Assembly (NCBI GenBank): GCA_019188255.1
Contig: JAETXT010000012.1
Location: 2,666,001 to 2,730,000 of the forward strand
From: Verticillium longisporum
Taxonomy: Eukaryota; Ascomycota; Sordariomycetes; Glomerellales; Plectosphaerellaceae
Reading direction: 5' to 3'
DNA: 64,000 bases
A program made the position numbers and the translations under genes. Below the pieces are notes generated by a model, which searched no databases, was not told where the DNA came from, and worked only from the letters and a program-made list of their open reading frames with translations. Positions 9,957 to 21,285 of this stretch are shown one piece after another; position 1 is the first letter of the stretch; every line of letters starts with the position of its first letter.

Positions 9957-12900
9957 TGTAGCGAGTGTGGTGGCCGAGACCGAGGACGAGCCAAAGAAGG
10001 TGGGTTGAAGAATGGTTTTATGAGGACTGCTAATGTCGAGAAGAGCGAGTGACGGCGAGCGGAGGAGGCTTAACGGATCTACCTTTCCTAACGCAGCGGG
10101 TCGATCAGGAGCGAATGGAAGGGCGAAAGCAGCCCAAGAGCCAAGAAGTAGGTTTTTGGGGTATGACGAGGGCGGTCTTAGCGGCTCTGCAGGCTTGGTC
10201 GATGACAGGCAAACCAAAAGAAAAAAAGAGCGAATGTTTGTGGGGGGGGAGGGAGGAGGAGAGTTGTGAGACGCGACCAAGAGGCTCCGGTGTCAAGACG
10301 ATCGAGGTGGTGAGGGGCAAGCAGGTAGGATATGCAGGTTGGTTGACGACAGATGATGTACTCGCACGATGCTGGGGGTTGGAAGAGGGTCGGATGGAGC
10401 AAGCTAGGAGGCACCGTCGAGGGGGTTTGTGGTGTGCGAGGAAGCTCTGGCCTCTTCGCTGCCTTGTTCGGTCGGGTGCGTTGGTAGCGGCAGCGTAACA
10501 GTCGAACGGTATCCGCGGGGCTAGTGGTCCCGGAGAGATATTTTCAGGGCAGGCTTTGGGTCTACCAGGTAGTGCTGGGCCGGCGCCGGAAGCTCAGAGG
10601 CGTCGCCGATTGTCTTAGACACCACAAACACGAAGATGGGCGGACGCGGCGATCGGGCTCTGCTGGTGGGGGGTGGGTACACTCGCTGGGATGTGGTGGC
10701 GAGGCAAGAGAGACGAGAGCGGGCGACGAATGCAGCTGGCGGAGGGAGCTGGGGAGGAGAATTGGCTGTCGATGACCCAGGTTGCAAGGAATCCAATGGA
10801 TGATATCGCGTTTTGGTCTTGGGGTGTTTACGACCAGGGGGCGGCCTCGGCCTGCCTGCACACGTTAATGGTCGATTCGCCTCTCTGGTCGGCCAGTATC
10901 CCTGCAATCGTACCCTCGTCGGCCCAATACCCATATCGTCTTGTCGTGCGCCCAGCAAACCTGCGGCTGTGACGGCTGCGAGGGCGGCGAAGTGCGGCCA
11001 TCCGCACTGACTGGCCCTGGCAGCCTTTCCTGGCCCTGGCCTGGGCCCTGGTCCTGGCCGTCGCCCCGGTCCAAAAGCTCGGATGGATGACAGCCCAGCT
11101 GGTCAACGAGGGCTTCGCCGTCGAGTAATTACCGTCTGATGCGACGCCAACAATATTTCCTGGCCGTGCTCGCAGTGGAATGCTGTGCTCATAGAGCCGC
11201 TGATGATCCGGCGAACAAAGCTGACGGGCCGTAGGACACCACCACGAGGGTCCCCTGTGACATCACTGGGGCTCGTGCTTCTTTCTTCAGAGAGCTGCCC
11301 GACTCGTATTGCTCCATATTGTTGGGTGTCGTTCGTTTTTTTATCCCTTTCTTTCTTTGACCCCCTCGACTCCTCTGTAGCGTCACCTTGTCATCGCCTA
11401 CGCCCGCGCGCCGAGGAAGGCGAGGCTAAAAGTGCGGTAGTACCGGCGCAATACGAGCCACGATGATATTATGACGTTGGCCGTTGTGAGGGGCTGAGAA
11501 GGTTTGCTTGCGTTGTCATGATATGTGCATCAATTAAACTCATCGTTTCGTTGTTTCTGGTGCATCGGCTGACCGGCTGGCTGCACTCAATTGGAACCCG
11601 CATGGATGTCGACCGAGTTGAGTTGTGCAGCAGCCCAGACACTTGAGGGCTTCAGGAGGGGGGTCGCGATTAGACAGTAATTGGCCGTGAACTTCCAAGC
11701 CTTCCACGCCACATGCCCAGCTTCTTGGGCGAGCTTTTGGAGGCTGTTTTGGGGAGGCCGGTTTTGGTCGTCCTGGTTCGTTGACCTGGTTGCTGTGCTG
11801 GCACCTCGTGTGCCTTCTTTTGCCCATCCTTGACGTTTTCGCCTTCGCCACCCTTTCCCACAGGAGAGACAGAGCTTCTCATTCGAGCTCGGCCACGCAT
11901 TACGAACAGATAAGAATAGGCATACGATCTCCGTCTCCCGACCGTGTTCGCTCCCAGTGGACACAACGAAGCTCTGGGGCTCTCTCAGAGGCTGGGACAT
12001 GACGCTAGGCCATCGCCGGGACCCAGCAACCGATACTCGTAATCCTTGCAGGTCGCGCTAATGTATGTACCAGGGCCACGCCTCTCCGACGATTACGAAG
12101 ATGCTCGAGGCAATATGAACGGCGAACTGGCGGACCGAGACGTAATCCCAGTCTGAGTAAGCTGCTCACAGGCTGCCTTGTCGAATGGTGGCCTCAAGAT
12201 GTGGCTCTTTCTCGTCCGCCAAGGGCATCTCTTCGTCAACTTGCCTGTTCTGAAGATTGATGACTGTATTTAGGACCAAAGCGACAAAATTGACTGTGCA
12301 CCTCAATTGTGTGTCGAGACTAATTTTTCGCTCGTCATCGTTGCTCGCGTGCTGGGGTGGTGGCGGCGGCGGGCCTCCACCGTCCTCGCCTGTGCGTCAC
12401 TCAAGGTTCGGCTGTAAAACTCGTCGTCCCACCTGAACCCGAGGAGCGAGGAGGCTGGCGTCGTCCCAAGTTCGACACACTCAGCTGAACCTGCTGCGGA
12501 GTGGTGGGGGAGAGCTCTGGGTTTGGGGGGCTTCACGATAAGCGACCAGAAGGTCGTTGTGCCCCATCCAAAACCGTTGAAGGAGTGCTGCCAGCTGAAC
12601 AGAAGCTGCCGACTGGGTCGAAACGCTCCATGGTGAGACGCAAGGAGCAATGTGGCTTTAATGATGGTCAGCTCGACAGGTACCTTGGTAATAAGGTAAG
12701 GTAGGCTGGTCGGGATAACGGTTGCTTCAGCCAACCGCCGGGCGGAGCGTTTTGCCCTCTCCTGAAGCAGCATTGCAACGCTCCCCTGCTCAGCCACCGC
12801 TCTCGCTCTCGGTGTGGGGAGTGACGATGCGTCCACTACGTCCCTCATTTCAGCTAAGTTTCTGTGCCTCCTGTCAGTCATGTCGTGTCGTTGTTGTTCT

Positions 12901-14074
12901 GGGCTACCGCGTACACTTGTCAGAAGAGTATGACAGGTCAGTCTAGGTAGGCCACTGCTTGCTGGTCCAAGGCTGGCTGCTACGATTACGTCTGAGCGAC
13001 GGAAGCCCCGCCAACAAGTGACACTTGCTTTCTTCGTTCTTCCCTCACATCCGGACAGGCCGTGTGTTGCTCGTCGAGACAAGATGAGTCCGGCATGAAA
13101 TGGCTAGAACGGATGTGAACATGTCGACAGATTTGATTTAAATGAATCACAGCCGCCCCTTGCCCTGATGCGCCTGAGATTAAGTGCACTGCAGTCCAGT
13201 CTCTGGGTGCGAATTCGTGGACCAGCCAACCGCGGGGCCTATTCTTCCGCCAGTCCTGAGAATCTACCGTATTTTTGTCTTGGAAGAGATAAGAGAATAG
13301 ACGCCCGACGATCGAATGGTGAAATGTGGTCGGTGACGTTTCTGTCACACGGTTACCTCCCATCCAAAGTGTCACATAACGTTGCAATCTCTCCTGGACC
13401 ACCTCGATTAGACCAGCTTGGCTTTCCATCGGACCCTGCTGTACAGAGAAGTCAGATGCAGTGGTATTGGTGGCTGCCTCTAAGCATTCCACTCCTGCTG
13501 ATTTCTCATGCTAAGCTCAAATGGCGAGCTTCATGAGGAGTCTCAATGCAGACGACTGTCTGCAGTTCCTGGAGATGTTCAGGCTTTGGAGTCACGCAAA
13601 AGGGAAGATGTCTTGGGGATGATGTGCAACCAGAATATTCAATCTTTCGAAGGTATCGCGAGCCGGCTGGCACTCCACTATTAAGGCAGCTGCAACCGGC
13701 TGCGATGGCTCAGCTTACATCATCGACAAATCCCCACAGATTCGCATTTAGCGCCCTCTTGAGGCGCCGCGCGGCTGAAAGCCCCTGTCTATCCTGTACC
13801 ATCCTCAACAGATGGACACCGGCATCCTCTTTCATGTGATAAAGTACCATCCGAGAGCTCTCCACTCGCTAGGTCCCGCAGCCCTTCTGGACGACGAGAC
13901 TCCAAACCGACTCGAACAACGTCGTCATCCCGGCATCGTATCATGACGTGAGACACCCGCTCCCCGGCGCATCATCCATTGCCGTGTACCTTCACAGAGG
14001 TCTCGATCCTGGAGCTCCCCTTGTTGGCGTCTTCAAATGGTGGCCTCGAATCCGTGACAGACCGACCTCTAGCT
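9957..14074. other. 4.1-kb gene-free intergenic region
   Basis: No ORF here has the composition, splice structure or motifs of a real gene; the longest (259 aa on the minus strand, 12303-13082) reads as random sequence. Visible features are a G-rich run near 10240-10260, a GGCCCTGG-rich patch near 11030-11050 and AAGGTAAGGTAGG near 12690, a short intergenic motif that recurs elsewhere in the window. Part of it must hold the promoters of the mucin-like gene and of dolichol kinase. Confidence 0.45.
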
Positions 14075-16838
14075 ATGCCACCCGATCGCCTCAAACCCGC
14101 ATCACTCGCCCCGCGCGACGATGCGAACGACATCGATGAGCTCCGAGCTCTGAACAGAACACCTCATCCTTACCACCACCTGAGTACCGAGCTCCCACAT
14201 GCTGCGCATCGCTTTGCGTTCCCCGCAACCTCTGCGGCGGGCCCAACATCGGCGCCGTCCCCGCCCGCTCCGACGACAGCAGCGAGCCGTCGTCGCCGTT
14301 CCCTTCCTTCACAAAAGAGTCGACGCCACTCAGTGACAGCGGCACCGAAGCCGATGACGAACACTTTCTGAAGGGCTTACCCGCGCCTAGGATACCGTCG
14401 CACAAGGGGCTTCGCGGGCGCAACGAGCTCATATCGGGGACATCCTCGCCACTCCCCTCGCCAGCATACTTTGGGGACCGTAGCAGCCATGGGAGGCTTG
14501 GGGAGGGCCAAGAGAAACCGGAAAAGGAGCTCAATTTCTGGGAGGACCGAAATTACCGTCGCACAAAGGAGCTTATTCGACGAACCCTCGAGTTCATCAT
14601 CTCTGGAGTTCTTTTCGGCATTCTTTGGACCAATGATACCGTAAGGCCCATTTTGAGAGAATGGAATCAAGGTATGTGGGCTCGGAAGATGCAAGAGGTT
14701 GGGTGTACTAACATCATGCAGAACTTTCCCTCATAGTGGCGCTGTCGGCATCGCTGATGCTTCTCTACCCTGTGCGCCTTGTTTCATGGGCGTACCGGAA
14801 TCGCAACCCTCCAACATGGCCCCCGTTCTCCATACCAACTGTTTTCGACCCAGCGTCCATATTGTACCCTCCCTGCATCACCATGCTGGTCTCACTTCTT
14901 GTGGCAATGGATAATCGTGGGGTTGTGCTCCCCAACATCATCCTGAGCATCAGCGCCATACCCAAATTCTTGATCCCGACGGCCCAGCCTCTCGAGGTCA
15001 CCAGCACCTTTCATTGGGCCCTGTCCAGTATCCCGCTGGCCATTGCACGCGCACAACCGAAAGATCTTATTGCAACCCTCCGACCAGACAGGCCGACCAT
15101 TGATCCTGAGACGGCTGTCCTGCTGTACCCATTACACCAATCGCTCCTGGTGGTGTTACATCACATGACGACGACGAGTCTGCTCACAGCCGAGCTGCAA
15201 CTCCTCTCTATCGGGCTCATCAACGTCCTTCTTCTCGCCCATTCACCTCAGGCCACAATACTGCAGTCACTACTATGGGTGGGCGGCGTCACTGTATTGA
15301 CGTTGTGTGGGCCAGTCATACGATGGGGCATCGCCTTGGCTAGGGTCCCAAGGCTTCGCTTCAGGCGTACCTCCTTCTCCCCCAGCGGGTCATGGTTTGG
15401 CCTGGTCAAGAATGCACTGTCACCACAGCGTGTTAGACGTGACTTTTTGTGGTCACCAACCGAAGAATCCGCGTCCGAAGTGTTTGATTCGGACGAGGAC
15501 ACAGCAAACGGTCCTCTGATGAAGCCATCACGCGTGCGTACCTTCACAGCTAGCGACCTCAACTCGCACCAGACTGGTAGTCTAGGTCGTTCAACATCGG
15601 CGAGCGTGCCGTCTCCTTCGGCAAATGGTTTCGCGTTCGGCAGGACCAGTACGATGCCCGTCGTGAATCGTCCTCAGCGCTCCATGACGCATACCCACTC
15701 CGGCAGGAGGAAACGAACATCCTCTACTACCGTGCGATCTTTCTTCCGGCTCACAGAGACGCAGGCCACGGTGAAAAGGTGGATCTACTCAGCGTACGTG
15801 CATGTTGGCATAGTGTTGATCATCTTACTCCCAACAAGGGACCACATTGGCCGCTACGCTCTCAGCGGTCATGAGGCGATAGGTTGGGCGTTGGGCTACC
15901 TATTCGGCGACCTGCCATGGTTCAGGTTTCAAGTCGTGAGCAATGACTTAGAGCGCTGGATCTTCATCCCTCCGCGTCTGGATGACATTCATGAGTCCTG
16001 TCACCTCGGATGGGTGCAGCACATACGCCACGCTGACTTTGGAGAGGCAAACACAAGACTCCTCATAGGTGTCTACTGGCTCCTCGTCATCGCATTCGGG
16101 TTGATCGTCGTGGTCAACTTGGATCCGAAGTTCGAGGTCGACACGAGGCGCAAGGTCTTCCACTTTATGATGGTCGCTATGATTCTGCCAACAACCTACG
16201 TCGACCCCGTGTTTGTTGGTCTTGCGTTATCCTTCGCCCTCGCCATCTTCCTCGTCGTCGACCTTCTCCGCGCCAGCCAGCTCCCGCCTCTCTCGCGCCC
16301 AATCGCATCCTTCCTCACTCCCTATGTCGACGGACGCGATAACAAGGGCCCTGTCGTGATCTCGCACATCTTTCTCCTGATTGGCTGCGCTATCCCTCTC
16401 TGGCTCGCACTCGCGACTCTGCCCCGCAGCTCGTCCGCAAAGCTCGAAGACGATCCCCTCGCCGGCTGGGAGGTCCCGACCCGCGAAGTCAGCATGGTCG
16501 CGGGCGTCATCTGCGTTGGCCTCGGCGATGCCGCCGCCTCGCTCATCGGCCGCCGCTACGGCCATAAGAAGTGGATCTGGGGTGGTGGCAAGAGCCTCGA
16601 GGGCAGCGTCGCCTTTGCCGCCGCTGTCTTTGTAGGACTCATGTCGGCGACGACGTGGCTGCGTGTCGGCGGGTGGCCTGTGGCTGCCAAGCAGCAGACG
16701 ACCTGGGCGGTTGCGGCGCGGAACGCCGGCGTGTGCGGGACCATGGCGAGCTTGACCGAGGCGGTGCTCACGGGGGGCAACGACAATGTCATTGTACCTA
16801 TTGTGCTGTGGACATGCGTAAAAAGTTTGGGCGTGTAG
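14075..16838 (+). CDS. SEC59: Dolichol kinase (CTP-dependent), ER membrane
   Basis: Phosphorylates dolichol using CTP to give dolichyl phosphate, the lipid carrier for N-glycosylation, O-mannosylation and GPI anchors. Proposed exons are 14075-14217, 14280-14671 and 14722-16838 (883 aa). The large exon is polytopic and carries the family block EVDTRRKVFHFMMVAMILP and the CTP-binding region GLGDAAASLIGRRYGHKKW followed by GGGKSLEGS. The N-terminal 250 residues are disordered, with an acidic SDSGTEADDEHFLKGLPAP block that I recall from other fungal SEC59 proteins. The second intron has a perfect branch site (TACTAAC) and is secure. The first (62 nt, GTTCCC to GACAG) was inferred because the conserved N-terminus and the acidic block lie in different frames; a sequencing indel would explain this equally well. 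Confidence 0.9.
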
Positions 16839-17289
16839 ATAAGTGGTGTGACCTCGTGGGATTTAATGGCGTTTGGAGAATCGGGAGAGTGATCTAAATA
16901 TGGTCAGTTACCCGATGGCTGGGGTTTATTTATGTGGTAGAAACACTTCAACGAAGTAACGAAGCATTGATTATTCGAGATGTCGACCGATGTTTGTTAG
17001 CCAGCATTGGTGCCAGGTCTCTAAGACTAAAAAGACAAGAGGAGCGCCTGACGTCTTGCAGGCAGCTTGATATCTACTACGCAATGACCAGGTGAGTGTG
17101 AGCAGAAGCAACGCTACAAATTGACCCTCTTTGAATGTGTATTAAGCCATAACGCCAGCCTATCGAGGCACCCATGCCGTAGACCACCTATTGCCATGCT
17201 TGACGCTTATTCCCCCTTTCCCCCGGACGCCACCAGGCTCTACGTTCGGCTTCTAAACACTACAGCGCAAAATGCTTTACGTGGCAGTA
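16839..17289. other. Convergent intergenic region between SEC59 and ORC2
   Basis: About 0.45 kb of 3' flanking DNA. No gene is visible. Confidence 0.45.
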
Positions 17290-19012
17290 TCATGTCATGA
17301 GTTCCTCCAAAATACCCTCCAATTCATCTTTGCGGAATGGCACGCTCAGCAACTCCGTCCCAATGGCGTCCTTGCTGCTCGTAATCATCTGATGGTCGTG
17401 GAACCTGTTCGCAAAGTTAGCGCGTGTCATGGTTTGCTCGCAGACAGGGAGCAATCTTACTCTTTCAGCAACGTTCGGAACGCCATCTCCGAACTGCAGA
17501 TGAACTCCTCGACAGCCTTGTTATACAGCATGCGGTACTCCACGGCCGCACTGTCGTCCCCGTCATCGCCGTCCTCGGCGGCAATGAGCACCTCGGCCAC
17601 CAGCAGACGGAAGAGGCTCTTCGCGTTCTCCGGCAGACTGGCCAGCACGAAAACGACGCCCTCCTTGCCGTTGATGGCGCGGGCGCGACGGCCAAGGAGG
17701 TCATGCACGTCGTCCACGGGGTCGAGCTCCGCCGCCGGTTTGGCAAACGTCGTGGTGTCGTGGAACAGAAAGTTGAACGAGGCGCGGAGGGCGGCGTCCC
17801 AGAGGAGAGAAAAGTCGGGCGTGTCGGCCGAGCAGAGGAAGCGAATGTTGGGGTGCGCGGCGAGGGCGGCGAGGGCCTGCTGCGTCGCGGGCTTGCGCAG
17901 CGGCGGGGCGTCGATGGAGTTGAGGAGGAGGGTCAGGGTCATGCCGGCTTCTGTGAGGTGCGAGAGCAGGGCCTGGAGCATGCCGGACGGTTGGGCGGGC
18001 AGTTTGTGGGTTGGGTCGAGGGCGAGGGTGGAGGCGACTGTGTTGAGAATGTCGCGCAGGGTGATGGTTCGCACGTAGCCGTTCACGATGACAATCTTGT
18101 GACGATCGTGCTTCTGGATCTTGGCATACGTGTGTTCTGCGAAGCGTGTGAGGAGTGGGCGCTTGGAGCCGAGCCCGTAGAGGCACAGGCTGAAGCCCTC
18201 GGCGAGCTCGAAAGACCACTGGCCGAAAGAGCCCTCATGAAGGGATTGTAGGAAAACGAGGTCCTCAGCGTGATGGTCTTTGAGGTCTCGGATTACAGAG
18301 AAGTACTCGTCGTGCGTGAGAAGGTCGATCGAGGCGAGGGTGTTGTTGGAGGTTTTGGTGCGGCCAGGCTTGTTGTGTTCAAAGTACATCTCGTGCGCAG
18401 GAAGATCGCGTGGAGGGGTCGGTGATCGTATTTTTGGCGGCCGCCCCTTCCGTGCTGGAGTCTTCTTCGATGGGGTTGTCGCCGCCGCAGCCTCTGTGTC
18501 GTCCTCATCGTCGTCTTCGCTTGACTCGTAGATAGCCCTGGCAAGCCCACCTTCATCCTCCTCCTCGCTGATGTCGTCGCCAACGACGCGCTCAATCAGC
18601 GCCCTGGCACTCTTTCGCTTGGCAGAACGGTCTACGGCCGCCTTTTTCGTGGAGTAAAGCCATTGGCACCAGTGGATTTTGTTGGCGTTTCGAGGTTTCG
18701 TGATTGTCGCAACTTGGAGGGTGTCGCGATACCGTTGGTCAGCGGTGTCGCATCCTTTCGAGGCCGCCCTCGTTTTCTCTTGGGGGTTGGTGTTGGTTGC
18801 TCGATCTCCGATGCTGAGTCTTTCGGAAGTTCGTCGTCGGGTACATCGTAGACATCTGCTATCTTGTTGAGCTGAAGAGAGCCTCGTTTCCTTTTCGAAG
18901 GGGTTTCCGCCAGCGTGTCGTTGCCATCCTCCGGGTCTGGTCGGGCTCGTTTGACTGATGATCGGCTTGGCGATTCGGCTGCCTCTTCTTGTAGGGGTTT
19001 TCGTCGAACCAT
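17290..19012 (-). CDS. ORC2: Origin recognition complex subunit 2; one-base frameshift in an A-run
   Basis: Subunit of the ORC complex that marks replication origins. Starts at ATG 19012 (MVRRKPLQEE, A at -3). A basic, disordered N-terminus with AT-hook-like KRGRPRKD leads into the Orc2 AAA-like core: GFSLCLYGLGSKRPLLTRFA, then the sensor region ending in DHQMITS and LLSVPFRKDELEGILEEL. The last intron (17460-17405, GTAAGA to GAACAG, branch GCTAAC) is secure. At 18643-18647 (+ strand T5) the frame shifts: with five A residues the protein ends in ...TPRKRRP-stop, while the conserved continuation KAAVDRSAKRKSARA lies one base out. No intron fits. ORC2 is normally essential, so a homopolymer sequencing error is the likeliest cause; true frameshift or pseudogene status is less likely. 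Confidence 0.9.
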
Positions 19013-19257
19013 TTTGCAAAAATCGGGCACTGCGTCGGCGATGCCTGCGGTTTTCGACGTTATCCAGGCTTTGAGGGTGCTGACCCATTAGACTGGCAGA
19101 CGCGTTTCGACGCCGAGTCGCGAGGTGTCTGCCGACAAATGTGGTCCAAGCTTCTAAAGCTGTCAACCACAGCCGACGACAAGCGACTAGATTGCTCTCA
19201 GTTCCTTGGATACACCTCTCATCACCCTTTCGGTCGCTCATCAAAGCCTGGCATCAC
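19013..19257. promoter_or_regulatory. Bidirectional promoter between ORC2 and GEP4
   Basis: Only about 245 bp separate the two start codons, so the divergent genes must share this stretch for initiation. No specific factor site is claimed. Confidence 0.55.
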
Positions 19258-20009
19258 ATGATGAATCTCAATCTTTCCGCGTCTTTGAATATCTTCAAAC
19301 TTATTGCCAGGCCTTCTCTTTGCCTTCCGCATCAAACCGTCTCCACATTCAATGATCTACCAATACCCTTGAACAAGGTCCTCGAGGCACAAGGCAGGAA
19401 AGCCGATATCAGAGCCGTCGTCTTGGACAAGGACGACTGTTTCGCAGTTCCCGAAACCAATCATGTATACAAACCTTATGAGGCAAGTTTTCTCCCAGAT
19501 TGAATCTGCATCCACTCGCTAACCTGTCTAGACCCGTTTCGAGGAGTTGAAAGCAGCGTACCCCGGCCGTCGCCTTCTCATAGTGTCGAACACGGCGGGT
19601 GCGACCAGTTATGACAGGAACCTAGCCATGGCTGCAGAGCTCGAGGAAGGGACAGGCCTCACTGTGCTGCCTCACTCATCGAAGAAGCCTGGCTGCGGTG
19701 CCGAGATCATGGAGTACTTCAGGCAACACCCTGAAACTGGCGTCTCCCATCCATCACAAGTTGCTATTGTTGGAGACCGATTAAGTACTGATATCATGAT
19801 GGCCAATATGATGGGTAGCTGGGGCTTTTGGGTCAAGGATGGTGTCATCCCCAATCAAGAGAAGAGCATGGTGAGTTGTCGGCCTACATCGCATTACACC
19901 TGTTTTTCACTGAACCATTCAACAGTTCTCCCGACTAGAAAGAAGGCTAGCTGCTTCACTACTGGCGAGGGGCTACCAAACCCAAGACCCTTCGAGTCAA
20001 TTCGAATAA
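19258..20009 (+). CDS. GEP4: Mitochondrial phosphatidylglycerophosphatase (HAD family)
   Basis: Dephosphorylates phosphatidylglycerol phosphate in the mitochondrial cardiolipin pathway. Three exons (19258-19482, 19532-19870, 19926-20009) give 215 aa. The HAD nucleophile motif is VVLDKDDC (Asp57 and Asp59), followed by RRLLIVSNTAG and VAIVGDRLSTDIMMAN, all typical of Gep4/PGPP. Two ATGs stand in tandem (19258 and 19261). The first intron begins GAG|GCAAGT and ends TCTAG with branch CTAAC: it is a GC-AG intron, and both flanking frames join exactly across it (YE|TRFEELKAAYPGRR). The second intron is canonical. Length fits fungal homologues. Confidence 0.93.
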
Positions 20010-21149
20010 AAATGGTATGGTCTGCGACCAGGGACTGGCAGTACAGTCATCACGCCTCGGCATTATTGGCGATTCTTACTCCACTTGGCACCGCTTTCTG
20101 CCCGACAAAATTCTCCATGTGTTCACTCAAGACCGGATTGGCATGATCGCTGTGCAAGATTTGCTGAGATCATGACATTGTGTGCATCATTTGTCCAACT
20201 TCTGAGCCAGGCGCAAGGGACCACAACATTCAACCGAAAGATACCTGCCTGCAATCTACTTGCGTATTGTCATGCATGATGATGCCTTTCTTGGCGTTGT
20301 ATGATTAGGAAGAGAGTTTACAGATTCTCTCGGCCCCTCTCTGTCATCATGGGAGCAAGTTAGCGGCACAGGTCCTGTCAAGATGCTGCTGTTTAACATT
20401 TCCGTCTCACATAAGCAGACATGGCATCTCCGGTTTGACCATGTTCACCATGTTGGGTCGAATTCATGTATGATTTCTGGCTTTGATACCCTGCTATTCT
20501 AAATCATCAGCTCAGAGTAGGTACGCTGTTAACGTAGCGCGTGACGTATACAGTGAAGCTGTCCAGCTACCCATGTTAATTCACGGCGAGACTGCGTATC
20601 ATCTGCCTTGGTTTCCCTCCTTGAATGTATCGCTTATTATCACGGACAGGACCTTACATTCACTGCCGACCACCTGTGCCCGGACCATCGACCTCTCCCC
20701 AATTATCTGCATTATCCTCATCCACTTCATGAATGATTTTGAGATTCCGTTCTTTCTGGCGAAACCGACATCTGGAGCAATCAGCCTTCAAAAAGCAACG
20801 TAAAACACGAAAGCCGGCATCTGGAGGTGCTCCTTCTTATATCTTTTAACCCGGCTTTTCGTTCTTCATAAAGGTATCGCGGTGAATGAAGCACAGCTTA
20901 TTATACAGAAAACCGGCAACCGCATTGCGTCCTTCCCTCAGGCTACTTCTTTCATGAAACGGTTTTCGTTCTTCACGTAGTAGTCTTAATATGAGTAGTA
21001 AGTTTCAAAGTACAAGATACATAGTTGCACTTTTAGGGTGCTATATTTCCTTTGCACACGAAAACACAGAGGCAGTACGATATTCCCCGAAAGCAGACAA
21101 GAACGCGAAAAACAGCACAGGCTAACACGAAATCGCACAAAGCAGGAAA
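20010..21149. other. Intergenic region downstream of GEP4
   Basis: About 1.1 kb with no supported gene. AT content is somewhat higher than in the neighbourhood from about 20800 onward. Confidence 0.4.
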
Positions 21150-21240
21150 GCACACGGAATCACGAAACGACACGGAATCACGAAACCACACAACCACGAA
21201 ATCACGAAATCACGAAACCACGAAACCACACGAAAGTAAC
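21150..21240. repeat. CACGAAA-based tandem repeat
   Basis: About ten copies of a short unit (NNCACGAAA, 9-16 bp) such as ATCACGAAA and CCACGAAA follow each other just upstream of the next gene start. Isolated CACGAAA units also occur from 21055. The array ends about 45 bp before ATG 21286. Confidence 0.8.
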
Positions 21241-21285
21241 ACGAAGCATCAGAGAACCCACAACGCCAGAGGCTGAACGATCGCC

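Noticed and set aside
12303..13082. Minus-strand ORF of 259 codons in the 4.1-kb gap
   Set aside because: No signal peptide, membrane segment, repeat or known motif, and codon use looks random. Treated as a chance ORF, though transcript data could change this.
17424..18251. Plus-strand ORF of 275 codons
   Set aside because: Antisense to ORC2, which is clearly coding.
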